DNA of 64,000 bases, taken from positions 38,880 to 102,879 of the forward strand of contig NZ_LNYZ01000030.1 in the NCBI RefSeq assembly GCF_001468065.1, read 5' to 3'. The notes below the pieces were generated by a model. That model saw nothing but the letters and a program-made list of their open reading frames with translations. It searched no databases and had not been told where the DNA came from. Position numbers and translations under genes: made by a program. Positions 44,387 through 53,602 of this stretch are shown in pieces. Origin of the DNA: Legionella steigerwaltii (lineage in GTDB: Bacteria; Pseudomonadota; Gammaproteobacteria; Legionellales; Legionellaceae). The number at the start of each line of letters is the position of its first letter. The stretch's first letter is position 1.

Positions 44387-47146
44387 TTATTTAGGGGAGC
44401 TAACATGATCTCGTTCTTCAGAATCCCCAACTGTAGCTGATCCGTCAACATCCTTTTGAAACGCCTGGGCATCAGTTTTCATATCGATTTCTTCTTTTGA
44501 TAATTTGGTCTGATTTTCTTTATTATTTTTATCATTAAATAGAGACAAGTTACTGAGAGCGCTTCCTTCTTCAGGTCCTTTCTTATCTTTCACAACTCTA
44601 GAAACAATACTGGCTATTTGGTCATTGTTTTTTAACGTAGCCCATGCATCGGAGTTTTGATAAAGCGCATGAGCTAACTCTGGATAGCTTTGGATAAACT
44701 CTTGAAGAAAAGCATAAAACATCGAATGATTTTCAGCGCCTAGATCGATAAATAGACCGGCTATCGTTTTCAATAAGATATCATTTTTATCAGTCAGTAA
44801 TCCTGTTCTTTTGATTGCGTAAAGAACGGCAATAAACTCCTCGGTGCCAATCCAATGTTTTAAATCATAGAGCCCAAGCGAGAGCAGTGCAAAATATCTG
44901 TTTGGCTGCTTAAAAGAAGTATGAGCTAAAGAATTTATGATCTGATTCAAAGTCTCATTCGATAAATCTTGTGCAGTACGATAGTGCACAAGAATCCTCA
45001 TAAAAATCTCTGGATCAATATGTTGCGAGATCTCAAAATCCGAAATAATTGGTAACAACGTGTCTTTTTTATCTTGTATGTATATCGGATCGAGTAACCT
45101 ATTAAACTCCGCAATCGCCGGAGCAAAATCAGCTTTTACTGCTTTCAAGATTAAATCAAGAGAAGGCTTTTGTGCTTGGCACACTACTCGATAGCGATTT
45201 TGATACCATGCAACAAGGTCAGGGCTCTCCTTTGCTGCAATCTCCAACAATGCGGATGACAGTTTCGTGATGTCTTCATCATGCCAATAAACTACCGCAG
45301 CAAAAGCAACTGCAGGCACATGGGCGCTTAATTCTTCAAGTAAAGCAAGAGCAGATCGATCGCCTTCTTTTACCTTTTGCATTAATACCGCAAGAGCTCC
45401 TTTTTGCTCGGCACCACTGCGTTCTAAAAGAGTGAGTTTGACTTGCAGCATGTGTAATTCGTTTTGCAGCTCCTTAGATCCCTGATCCTGGCATTCCAAG
45501 GCAACCGTTAAATAATGGTGTGCTTTAGCAAAGTTCCTGGTATGAGTAAAATATGCAGCCAGCTCTTTTGCGATTTCACCAATCCCCTCTATTTGATGCT
45601 CTTTATCTGTGGTCATCAGAATATCAATCGCCTCAACTGCCTGAGGTGTGCCCTGTTTTAGGGACTGTAAGAGATAATTGATCCCCTGTTTAAAATAATA
45701 ATTTGCTTCTTGTTTGGCTCCAGGTTTTGCATCAGACTGCTTGACACTCGCGTTCAAAGCTGCAGCGTAATAGTTGGTCAACTTACCTAATTCCGCTAAT
45801 AAGACAGGGTGTTTTTTCGCAATCAGCTCCTCAACCTTTTGTTTGCATGGCCCTTCAATCACAAAGAAATTACGATAGAGTTTTACAAACTCATCGGGTT
45901 TGTTCGTAACAAAATTTACTAAATTAAAAGTCTCAGGCATATTCTCATTATCACTGGGCTTGATGTTGAGTGCTTCAAAGATCTGAAAGTAAACGCGTGC
46001 CTGTAACGTTTTGGACATCGCAGCACCACCGCTCAACAATAAGAAAAGATACATCAGCTCAAGTCGACTCAATGACCCAGACTGTTCTTGTTTATTGTCA
46101 TTACTGGAAGCGGACTCAGCTTCCATATCAAAGAAATGATGACCATGATCATATAAAAATTGCGTGATTCTGGCGGCTCCTGCAAGATAATGCTCTAAAT
46201 CCGCAGGGGCGTTTTGATTGATTTGCAACTCATAATATGCATCAATGAGTGCATTTAAAAGAGAATGAAAAGACTTGTATGCGCTTAGTTTTTTTAGTTG
46301 AATGACTTTGGAGTCTACGGCATTCAATGTTTCAACAGATTTGAGTAAATTATTCCGGCTTTCTTCCAGATTTAATTTCAGTGCACCAAGCTTACTATAA
46401 AGAACAGGTTGGCTTTCTTGCTTCAACAGTTTCAGTCTTTCTTCAAGCGCATCGATTTGAGCTTGCAAATTACTCACCACATTACTGACCGTTATCGCTT
46501 GAATCATCGCCACCTTGTTCATCCTTGTATCGTGCAAAAAATGAGCCAACTGTGGTTCTTTGGACTCTTGAGCTGATTCAGCAAGTTCCGCAACAAACTC
46601 CAGATCCGAAACAGATAAAGTCTCAAATTCTTGAATCAATGACCCGAGTTGTTTGTTCATCTCGCCTGGGTTTTCCTTTAAAGCCAACTTCAACATGTTC
46701 ACCAGAAATTCAGGGTTATGCTCATCTAATTGCTTTAACAAAATTAATAAATCAATAGATTGGTTAAGTTTCCTAAAGGGAATACTAAATTCAACCGCTT
46801 TATTGAGTGCCTCTTGCACTGCCACAGGATAATTGGTATCTGCACTTTCACGAAAGTTATAAGGAGGACGGAAAATATTATCAACAATATTATCCCAATA
46901 GCTTGGGCCTGTAGAATTATCAACCCAAAACCATAGATGATCATTATGTACTCCAATAACCGTCGCAAGTCCTTTAGGTGTTATGACCCGATCTAAAAAG
47001 TAAGTTCCATATTTCTTAGTTGCCTCAGTACGAACATCAAAAGAGAGTATTTGTAGCCTATTGTAAATTAAACGGATAGTAGAAACTGGTTTGTAACGAT
47101 TTAAGATTTCAATTTTTTTCTGCACAACTTCACCTTGGGCACACAT
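44387..47146 (-). CDS. Large unknown protein (~919 aa), candidate effector
   Basis: Residues ~35-90 form a short beta-rich module (ATKKYGTYFLDR, KGLATVIGVHNDHLWFWVDN, then GPSYWDN) that recalls modules repeated in eukaryotic SPRY/E3-ligase-like proteins. Most of the rest (~100-840) is helical with coiled coils and TPR/Sel1-like stretches (ELAAYFTHTRNFAKAHHYL). The C-terminus is charged (KEEIDMKTDAQAFQKDVDG, DSEERDHVSSPK). No signal peptide is credible. ATG 47146 lacks a ribosome site, and the longer TTG-started frame runs through a terminator palindrome, so the start is uncertain. Effector status and the eukaryotic link are inference. Confidence 0.75.
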   Translation of the reverse strand: MCAQGEVVQKKIEILNRYKPVSTIRLIYNRLQILSFDVRTEATKKYGTYFLDRVITPKGLATVIGVHNDHLWFWVDNSTGPSYWDNIVDNIFRPPYNFRESADTNYPVAVQEALNKAVEFSIPFRKLNQSIDLLILLKQLDEHNPEFLVNMLKLALKENPGEMNKQLGSLIQEFETLSVSDLEFVAELAESAQESKEPQLAHFLHDTRMNKVAMIQAITVSNVVSNLQAQIDALEERLKLLKQESQPVLYSKLGALKLNLEESRNNLLKSVETLNAVDSKVIQLKKLSAYKSFHSLLNALIDAYYELQINQNAPADLEHYLAGAARITQFLYDHGHHFFDMEAESASSNDNKQEQSGSLSRLELMYLFLLLSGGAAMSKTLQARVYFQIFEALNIKPSDNENMPETFNLVNFVTNKPDEFVKLYRNFFVIEGPCKQKVEELIAKKHPVLLAELGKLTNYYAAALNASVKQSDAKPGAKQEANYYFKQGINYLLQSLKQGTPQAVEAIDILMTTDKEHQIEGIGEIAKELAAYFTHTRNFAKAHHYLTVALECQDQGSKELQNELHMLQVKLTLLERSGAEQKGALAVLMQKVKEGDRSALALLEELSAHVPAVAFAAVVYWHDEDITKLSSALLEIAAKESPDLVAWYQNRYRVVCQAQKPSLDLILKAVKADFAPAIAEFNRLLDPIYIQDKKDTLLPIISDFEISQHIDPEIFMRILVHYRTAQDLSNETLNQIINSLAHTSFKQPNRYFALLSLGLYDLKHWIGTEEFIAVLYAIKRTGLLTDKNDILLKTIAGLFIDLGAENHSMFYAFLQEFIQSYPELAHALYQNSDAWATLKNNDQIASIVSRVVKDKKGPEEGSALSNLSLFNDKNNKENQTKLSKEEIDMKTDAQAFQKDVDGSATVGDSEERDHVSSPK

Positions 47147-47169
47147 TAGGAAAAAAACAATAAAGATAG

Positions 47170-47187
47170 GTTGAGCCTTGGCCCAAC
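47170..47187 (-). terminator. GTTGGGCC/GGCTCAAC terminator after the Bcr/CflA gene
   Basis: An almost perfect palindrome lies 12 bases after the MFS stop and 24 bases before the next gene's ATG on the minus strand. A T-run (TTTATTGTTTTTTT) follows it. The two genes are therefore probably separate transcription units. Confidence 0.6.
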
Positions 47188-47198
47188 ACAACAAAGAA

Positions 47199-48407
47199 TC
47201 AAGCTGTTTCCAATAGACTTTCCTTTGGGAGCATCATTCGTTCTATGATAAAATACATGCCAATTCCTAAAATGATAGCTCCATCAATAACAAGAGCAAC
47301 AGGACGCATCGAGCCGTCAAACCATAGACCCGTTAAAGCAACGGCTCCTGACGAAATAAACAAACGAGTTGACATAATGAATGAAGAACACACTCCTTTG
47401 AGATTAGGTAAAATTTCTAAAGATTGTGCAAAAGTCACGCTCATTGGAAATGCGCAACCTACCGCCATCCAGCACATTGCAAAGGTAATCAAACGTGGCG
47501 AATCAGGATACTGGAACGCAAAATAAGTGAACAGCACAATGGATATTGCACAACACACTATCCCCAAATGGACTGCTTTGCGACTACCGATTCTTGAGAT
47601 TACTTTTTCAGCATAAAAACTGGTGAGAGAAAACAGTAATACAATGAGCCCTTGCTGCATAGCGAATTGGAAATAAGATAATTTACAGGTATTAATATAA
47701 TAAAACGAAGCACTACCTACAAAAGTTAAATAAGCCGTAACTAACATATTGGGCATACTGGCATAAATTAAAAACTTTCCATGCGTGGAAACGGTCCAAT
47801 AGTCTTTAAATATGTTCATAACCTTTAAAGGCTGCTTTTCTGTTTTGGTTTCCGGTAATTGCCATAGCAGAAAAAGCCATGAAATCAGAGCAATAATCGC
47901 TACGAAGGAAAAATTAGCTCGCCAAGTAAAATAGTTGATAATGGCACTGCCTAAAATGGGGGCTGCTGCCATGAAAATCGTGACATAGGCGTTAATTTTA
48001 CCAATATAACGAGCAGCCACTTCGCCACTATACCGATCGGAGATCATGGCAAAACCCATCACTAAAGTACTGCTGGCACCCAAACCTTGAATAAAACGCC
48101 AAAGCATTAATTGGTAAATAGAAAATGAAAACACACAACCAACTGCTCCAATTAAGAAACAGGTCGCTCCAAAAATCATTAACCCACGTCGTCCTAAAGT
48201 TTCGGATAATGGTCCATACAACAAACCAGAGAGGCAGAATGCTAAAAAATTAAGACTTAATGTGTTTTGAACTTGTGCCTCAGTGCTACCGAAAAAAGTC
48301 ATAATGCTAGGAAAACTGGGTAAGGAAATATCGATTTCCATACAACAACCTAATAGTGAAATAACAATGAGCGCTACAAGCGGTAGCTGGAATCTGGTGG
48401 ATTGCAT
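47199..48407 (-). CDS. Bcr/CflA-family multidrug exporter (MFS)
   Basis: The 402-residue, 12-helix transporter has hallmarks of the Bcr/CflA subfamily. It starts with EIDISLPSFPSI in helix 1, continues with GLLYGPLSETLGRRGLMIFG in the loop after helix 2, and has RFIQGLGASSTLVMGFAMISD in helix 4 and ILGSAIINYFTWRANFSF in helix 5. It should pump drugs or small metabolites out across the inner membrane in exchange for protons. It is single or first in its transcript, followed by a palindromic terminator. Confidence 0.9.
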   Translation of the reverse strand: MQSTRFQLPLVALIVISLLGCCMEIDISLPSFPSIMTFFGSTEAQVQNTLSLNFLAFCLSGLLYGPLSETLGRRGLMIFGATCFLIGAVGCVFSFSIYQLMLWRFIQGLGASSTLVMGFAMISDRYSGEVAARYIGKINAYVTIFMAAAPILGSAIINYFTWRANFSFVAIIALISWLFLLWQLPETKTEKQPLKVMNIFKDYWTVSTHGKFLIYASMPNMLVTAYLTFVGSASFYYINTCKLSYFQFAMQQGLIVLLFSLTSFYAEKVISRIGSRKAVHLGIVCCAISIVLFTYFAFQYPDSPRLITFAMCWMAVGCAFPMSVTFAQSLEILPNLKGVCSSFIMSTRLFISSGAVALTGLWFDGSMRPVALVIDGAIILGIGMYFIIERMMLPKESLLETA

Positions 48408-48549
48408 AATGACTTCTTCTTAAATCAGGATAATGGACGATTGAGTTTATTAACAGAATGTATTCTTAATCGTTGTGCAATTATATCGTTATTTGCACAC
48501 CATGAGAAGATGTGATGACTCGCAACTCGCTTGATTATTGATTTTTTGA

Positions 48550-49854
48550 TTACTGTAGAGTCAAATTTGATGAGTTTTTTGCAATCTGCTCAAGTTGTCC
48601 TATTAAGTCCATCAATTCGTCATAAACGTCAGTCGGCTTTGACCAAAAAGAAAATGGACCCGATTCAGACTCTTCCTTTTTATCGACTTTAGGGGCAAGC
48701 TTTTTTTTCTGCTCTATTTTGGTTTTTATTGATTCAATGTCATGTAGTAATGACTTAGAATCCTCGTTGCCTTTAAGAAGATTCTCTTTAAGCTCCCCTA
48801 ACAGATAGTTTAAATGACTTGACGAAGGTACTTTGCTTAATTTGCCAATCATTTTATCGACTAGTGGAATGCGTTTATCCTCATGATGTTCTATTCCATG
48901 AAATGGTTTTTGCGGATCAATCTGAAGCTCAAGCATCTTTTTTTGTCTGGCAGCTTCAGGAAGATGCATCGAGCTCTGCATCCTACACTTTAACATTTGC
49001 GATAAATAGGCTTTAGCAAATTCTTCTGGGGGTAATTTAGCCGTTTCTGGATTCGTTACCCAATTAGAAAATTCTAAATTATCAACATCTTGACAACCAT
49101 ACTCGATGATTTGTTTAAAAGTTAAAGTATCACTTTGATCTTTTGGAATACCTAACTGTGATGCAGCCGTACTGAGTAATAATTGATAAGGTATTCCCCA
49201 CGTAGATTCCTTGATTAATTTCATCCGCTTCTCAATCAATTGAAGCAAGTCTTCTTTAGCCTCAAGTATCTGTCCTTTAGTCTCGCCTGCAAGCATTTTA
49301 TCAACTGCCATTTCAAGTGCTTTCTTTGTTTCAAGATCTTCGCTGTTAAATAAGAAGTTTCCAAAACACAAACTATCAAGTAGTTCGCTACGAAACTGTT
49401 TGCGTTGATCCATAGGCATGGATTCATTAAAATTTTCTATCATATTGATTGCAAGAAATAAGTCAGACATTTCACATGCCATACGACTGTCTTTTCTCAT
49501 TCCAAATTTAAAATAGGCAATAGGAGAATACTCAATCGCTTCTAATTCCAATTTACCTTGAAATCCTCTGGCAAAACTCTCTCGTAATGCGTGCTCAAGA
49601 AATAGATAGCCCATGTGTTTGATAAACTGGGGATTTTGGGGTGGAAACCCATTTTGAAAATTATCCATGCGATTAATGTGAATACAGTGCGGTCGCACAT
49701 TGTAATCCATCGCGCCTACAAGTTTACGATTTTTCCCTTCGCCGATATAAACCTCAAAAGCCAGATATTTCTTACCTCGAGGTGAAGGCTTCACTACAGT
49801 TTGAAAAGCCAGTTCTTCATTTTGAGCATTTAATAGCTTTGTTGTGTAGGGCAT
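48550..49854 (-). CDS. Unknown 434-aa protein with GNAT-like N-terminal domain, candidate effector
   Basis: Residues ~10-130 have the order of a GNAT acetyltransferase: AFEVYIGEGKNRKLVGAMDY, strands, the helix GYLFLEHALRESFARGFQ, LELEAIEYSPIAYFKFGMRK. The acetyl-CoA loop (R/Q-x-x-G-x-G/A) is poorly matched, so activity is uncertain. Residues ~140-430 are helical with a long coiled coil and end KPTDVYDELMDLIGQLEQ. ATG 49854 is preferred; the longer frame from 49956 adds a non-conserved leader. No signal peptide. A GNAT-like domain joined to a coiled-coil region fits a translocated protein, but this is inference. Confidence 0.72.
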   Translation of the reverse strand: MPYTTKLLNAQNEELAFQTVVKPSPRGKKYLAFEVYIGEGKNRKLVGAMDYNVRPHCIHINRMDNFQNGFPPQNPQFIKHMGYLFLEHALRESFARGFQGKLELEAIEYSPIAYFKFGMRKDSRMACEMSDLFLAINMIENFNESMPMDQRKQFRSELLDSLCFGNFLFNSEDLETKKALEMAVDKMLAGETKGQILEAKEDLLQLIEKRMKLIKESTWGIPYQLLLSTAASQLGIPKDQSDTLTFKQIIEYGCQDVDNLEFSNWVTNPETAKLPPEEFAKAYLSQMLKCRMQSSMHLPEAARQKKMLELQIDPQKPFHGIEHHEDKRIPLVDKMIGKLSKVPSSSHLNYLLGELKENLLKGNEDSKSLLHDIESIKTKIEQKKKLAPKVDKKEESESGPFSFWSKPTDVYDELMDLIGQLEQIAKNSSNLTLQ

Positions 49855-50077
49855 ATATATTCTTTTTTGTTGATATTGATTAATTATAGATCTAAGTTGA
49901 GAGTAAGTGGGGCTAAATTGACATTTCACGTGTAAAGGCGAGCATTTTAAGTACAACCCGCTTTCTATAATTTAGTTATTGCTCTATTAACTCTTGCAAG
50001 ATAATCTATAATATTTACAACGGAATTCTAAAAGCTAAAGATGTTGGACATGATGAAATAAATAAAAGGAGTTTTTT

Positions 50078-50518
50078 ATGATTTCTATGAATCGGATTTC
50101 ACGCTCAATTATGTTAGGGACATTTAGTTGTTTCGCCTTTTTATCTAACGCTTTTGCAGATGCACCTAAAACTCAAACTTCAACGACAGATATTTCAGGC
50201 ACCTATTCATGCAGTTTCCATGATCCTTTTTCTACCCCGCCAGATGGTACAGAAATACTTACCATTAAAAAAGGCAGCGACAATAATTACAGAATGTCGA
50301 AAAAAGGAATAAATGATACCACACCAAGTATTGTTGGGATTGGTTTACAAAATAAGGATCTAAATAATGCTTACGCATTTTTATTTTGGTGGTCTAAAGA
50401 TATGACGACTACCTTTGCTCAATTTTTCATCGTTAAGCCTGACGGTACTTTAGAAGGTAAATGGGCGCAAAGCGGTAGGAATCAAGCCGCCACATTTAGT
50501 TGCAAAAAATCATCTTAA
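50078..50518 (+). CDS. Secreted small protein, paralogue A (146 aa)
   Basis: A signal peptide is present (IMLGTFSCFAFLSNAFA, cleavage near 28). The mature ~118 residues start with a Thr-rich stretch and ISGTYSCSFHDPF, and end FFIVKPDGTLEGKWAQSGRN followed by FSCKKSS. Two Cys near the ends may form a disulfide. Its pattern of short strands with a Gly-Thr-Tyr start and a DGTLEGKW strand suggests a small beta-barrel (lipocalin-like) fold. AGGAG precedes the ATG. It is followed 39 bases later by a related gene, so the pair arose by duplication and probably share a transcript. No family is recognised. Confidence 0.78.
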   Translation: MISMNRISRSIMLGTFSCFAFLSNAFADAPKTQTSTTDISGTYSCSFHDPFSTPPDGTEILTIKKGSDNNYRMSKKGINDTTPSIVGIGLQNKDLNNAYAFLFWWSKDMTTTFAQFFIVKPDGTLEGKWAQSGRNQAATFSCKKSS

Positions 50519-50557
50519 CGTAGCATGTATATAGTGAATTAACAAAAGGAGTTTGTT

Positions 50558-50971
50558 ATGAAAGCAGCAGTGGCAGGTATCTCTTTAACAGCCATATTAT
50601 ATTTCATTACCCCAACAATTTATGCTGACAATCCTACTGCCAGCACATCTCCATCACTTGCAGGAAATTATAAATGTCAATGGAATGGCACTTTATTAGG
50701 TAATAAGAACTTTTCTCTTACCATATCGCAAACTGGCGATACTTATAACTCTGAATGGGATGATAGTACTGGTAATCCGGTGCTGTATGGTACGGGATTA
50801 ATGAGTCCGAATGTAAATAATTTTATGTCCAGTTCTTTTTGGGGTGTAGCAGATAACACGATAATTGGCGTATTATCCATTACAATAAAACCAGACGGAT
50901 CGCTGCAAGGCAACTGGATATCCCAATCCGGAAAAGACACCGGCACTACAACGTGTACCAAGGGTAAGTAA
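50558..50971 (+). CDS. Secreted small protein, paralogue B (137 aa)
   Basis: A signal peptide (AAVAGISLTAILYFITPTIYA) leads into a Ser/Thr-rich start and LAGNYKCQWNG. The rest aligns by eye with the preceding gene: a LTISQTGDTYNSEW strand, VLYGTGLMSPNVNNF, and ITIKPDGSLQGNWISQSGK with a final Cys. Both proteins share the start, the VKPDGTLEGKW/IKPDGSLQGNW block and the Cys pair. AGGAG precedes the ATG and a palindromic terminator follows. Function unknown; probably periplasmic or secreted. Confidence 0.78.
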   Translation: MKAAVAGISLTAILYFITPTIYADNPTASTSPSLAGNYKCQWNGTLLGNKNFSLTISQTGDTYNSEWDDSTGNPVLYGTGLMSPNVNNFMSSSFWGVADNTIIGVLSITIKPDGSLQGNWISQSGKDTGTTTCTKGK

Positions 50972-50986
50972 TGATTACGACCTATT

Positions 50987-51006
50987 TGTCGGGCCTTGGC
51001 CCGACA
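50987..51006. terminator. TGTCGGGCC..GGCCCGACA terminator
   Basis: A perfect palindrome of the same type as the GTTGGGCC elements lies 15 bases after the stop codon of paralogue B. Confidence 0.65.
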
Positions 51007-51345
51007 AATATAATTGGCCAGAAGCACTAAGAATTAGTGACACAGCATTAAAAAAACAAGCATTGCCTCAGATAGAAAAAAGCTCTTTGATTGAATTAAT
51101 TTGCGTTTGCAGTTTTTACGTGAAGAAGTTGGTGTAGCGATAGAAATGTGATTTATAACCTAGGAGTATTATCGCTACACCTATATAGTACCACTTTAAT
51201 ATTAATTTATTATTAAGTGCTTTTTTTTTCTTCTTTTTCTTTAGTGACTGGCGGTATATAAGCAATAAACGGCTTTTTGCAAGACGATTAATTTCAGAAT
51301 AATGTATGGCGCCTGCCAAAAAAGCAGTTAAAATCTACTATGATT
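51007..51345. other. 339-bp region with possible gene remnant
   Basis: One + frame reads EALRISDTALKKQALPQIEK and, after a shift, LRLQFLREEVGVAIEM before a stop. It looks like a scrap of a lost gene, but no family is clear. On the minus strand the only ORF contains a run of Lys codons from a T-rich stretch and is not credible. It lies between the secreted pair and the convergent chemosensory operon. Confidence 0.3.
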
Positions 51346-51993
51346 TCAAAAGCTTTTTTCAGGATTGCGAGGCCTATTTAATAGCGCGGTAACTTTAGCA
51401 CTATCAAAGAAAAAAACACAAATTCCATCAATATCAATACGCTGACGTTCGTCCTGAACAATATGTTTCATGTAAAAGCTAATGCGAACTCTATATTCAC
51501 CATTAGAACTAATATAACTTAAATTAGGAATTTCACTCTTGGTACTGACTGTAAGAGTCATTTTTTTATGCAAAATATTATCTAATACGGATACATAGCC
51601 TAATGCATTTAAAAAACAGCCGACAATTATATTTCCAGTCTCCAATAGTGCTGACTCTTCGAGACTTCCTAATTGTAGGGTCGACCCTAACTTTCTATGC
51701 AAAAGAACATCACATATTCTTAAAGCAGAAGTTCCTGGTAAAATATAGGAACCGAAGCCCTCTAAAGTGCCAAGCAAAGGAGTAGTCATAATTACAGCAC
51801 CTCCCATATCAGGACTAATTTGAGCTACTTCCTCTTTAATGCTCTCTTTGATGCTACTTTGTACCTCACTTACGTTAACACTGACATCTGCACTTGCTAA
51901 TGTCATCTGCTGGCTTAATAATTTTGAGAATGCAAAGGTCGCTTCTGATGCTGCAAAGCTCATTAATTCATTGAATCGTTTCTCTATCTTCAT
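51346..51993 (-). CDS. CheC-like phosphatase
   Basis: The 215-residue protein has the CheC/CheX/FliY type of layout. The second active-site unit is clear: LLETGNIIVGCFLNALG near 115 (Glu..Asn pair). The first unit, FNELMSFAASEATFAF, has Glu but Ser where Asn is expected, so probably only one of the two sites works. In the family these proteins remove phosphate from CheY. It is the last gene of the operon, six bases after the cheA stop. In a cluster without CheZ it would be the off-switch for the CheY next to it. Family is fairly sure. Confidence 0.75.
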   Translation of the reverse strand: MKIEKRFNELMSFAASEATFAFSKLLSQQMTLASADVSVNVSEVQSSIKESIKEEVAQISPDMGGAVIMTTPLLGTLEGFGSYILPGTSALRICDVLLHRKLGSTLQLGSLEESALLETGNIIVGCFLNALGYVSVLDNILHKKMTLTVSTKSEIPNLSYISSNGEYRVRISFYMKHIVQDERQRIDIDGICVFFFDSAKVTALLNRPRNPEKSF

Positions 51994-51999
51994 AATGAT

Positions 52000-53592
52000 T
52001 CATCCTGCTTGTTTTGATTTTAAACATAGAAAAAGCTCGTCGACATCTAAAATTAAAATCGTCTCGCCCGATCCTAATAATGCTGTGCCAGAGAACAATT
52101 TACTCCCTCGAATGGTTGGGTTAATCGGTTGAGTAATAATTTCTTCCGTGGTAAGCAGTGTATCTACAATTAAACCCAATAATTCTTCTTCTTTGCTTAA
52201 TACAACAATAGATTGCCGTTCTTCGGTTGCTACTTTTTCCCTAAAAAGAACGGACAAACGCAAAAGAGGAACGTTTATTTGCTCATATACAAAAGCTTCT
52301 TGATGCAAGAGATTTGCTGTCTCTTGGCGAGATATCGTTATTAAACGTTCTATACTATTTAAGGGAAGCGCATAGGTCTGATTCCCTTGACGCACCAGTA
52401 AAACAAAAATAACGGTTAAGGTTAAGGGAATTTTTATCGTAAATTGAGTCCCTTTTCCCTTTTCAGTTGTGACCGCAATCGTCCCATTAATGGATTCAAT
52501 GGTCTGTTTGACAATAGACAAACCGAGTCCCCTTCCTGAAATATCCGTAACTTTTTCCGCAGTGGAAATTCCATAAAAAATCGCGTTTGTTACCTCGGAT
52601 TTTGCTGCTGTTACTGGTAATAAATTGTGGCGTATCGCAATGTTTTTAATCGCCTCGAGATCAAGTCCAGCACCATCGTCACTCACCTCAATGACTACTG
52701 ATTCTTTTTGGCGTTTCGCGCTTAATTTTATGTTTCCCTCAGCAGATTTTTTTTTCGTCTTTCTCACCTCAGAGGATTCTAAACCATGATCAATCGCATT
52801 TTTGATTAAGTGGGCAAGAGACTCACTTATAGAGTCGATTAATGAACGATCGACCTCAATGTCTCTGCCTTCTGTATGTAATTCTACTTGTTTTTGTTGC
52901 TGTTTCGCGAGATCTCTGACCATACGGGAAAAACGATCAAAAACAAATCCTACAGGCACGAGTCGAATTTGCATGACGTAATACTGTAACTCATTGAGCG
53001 TTTGATCCAAAATCCCTACGGTTGCAGTTAATTCAGGGGATTGAATCGTTTCACTTAAACTTTCCAATCTCATTTTATTAATAAGCAATTCTTTAGTAAG
53101 ATTGAGTAATTTATCGAGACGGTCGACTTTTACTTCAATGCTTGTAACCGATTCCACAGTATTCGATGATTTGATCACAGCTGGATCAGCAGTTTGCTTC
53201 TCATCATGCGATAATAGCAAGCTAATTTCTTCAATCATTGCCTTTGTAGCAGGCTCAGGTTTTCCTTCTGAGATTTCTTTTAAAGCTTCTTTTAAGAAAT
53301 CAAAGCAATTAAATAAAAGATTGATACACTTTTTGAGCGGAATTTTTTGAGTGCGAATTGCATCGAGTAAATCTTCAATAGCATGACTTAGATTAGCTAT
53401 TTTTTGAAACCCCATGGTTGCAGAAATACTTTTGAATGTATGGACATAGCGAAAGATATCTTGCAGGTTTTTCTTATTATCTTGATGTTTTTCCCAATCA
53501 ATAAGAGCCAAATTCATATTTTTGATATGATTATTTGCCTCACTAAGAAAATCCTCTATGTATTTATTCATGTCATCATTCATTAACGACAC
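52000..53592 (-). CDS. cheA: Chemosensory histidine kinase CheA
   Basis: The 530-residue kinase has an N-terminal Hpt domain with the phosphorylated His in RYVHTFKS (residue ~51). The dimerisation region is ~155-215 (VDRLDKLLNLTKELLINKM). The ATPase domain is ~220-395: HLIKNAIDHGLES (N-box), VSDDGAGLDLEAI and GRGLGLSIVKQTIE. A CheW-like domain follows at ~400-525. There is no obvious P2 CheY-docking domain, so it is a short CheA. It receives signals from the HAMP-repeat receptor through CheW and should phosphorylate the CheY encoded 10 bases upstream. Genes for CheR and CheB are not in the operon. Confidence 0.93.
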   Translation of the reverse strand: MSLMNDDMNKYIEDFLSEANNHIKNMNLALIDWEKHQDNKKNLQDIFRYVHTFKSISATMGFQKIANLSHAIEDLLDAIRTQKIPLKKCINLLFNCFDFLKEALKEISEGKPEPATKAMIEEISLLLSHDEKQTADPAVIKSSNTVESVTSIEVKVDRLDKLLNLTKELLINKMRLESLSETIQSPELTATVGILDQTLNELQYYVMQIRLVPVGFVFDRFSRMVRDLAKQQQKQVELHTEGRDIEVDRSLIDSISESLAHLIKNAIDHGLESSEVRKTKKKSAEGNIKLSAKRQKESVVIEVSDDGAGLDLEAIKNIAIRHNLLPVTAAKSEVTNAIFYGISTAEKVTDISGRGLGLSIVKQTIESINGTIAVTTEKGKGTQFTIKIPLTLTVIFVLLVRQGNQTYALPLNSIERLITISRQETANLLHQEAFVYEQINVPLLRLSVLFREKVATEERQSIVVLSKEEELLGLIVDTLLTTEEIITQPINPTIRGSKLFSGTALLGSGETILILDVDELFLCLKSKQAG

Positions 53593-53602
53593 CTATGGTG
53601 AA

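Noticed and set aside
47146..47194. Upstream TTG start for the 44387-47146 gene
   Set aside because: The added residues are encoded by a terminator palindrome and have a random hydrophobic character.
51116..51319. 67-codon ORF on the minus strand with seven Lys in a row
   Set aside because: The Lys run comes from a T-rich stretch, there is no ribosome site and the peptide has no gene-like pattern.
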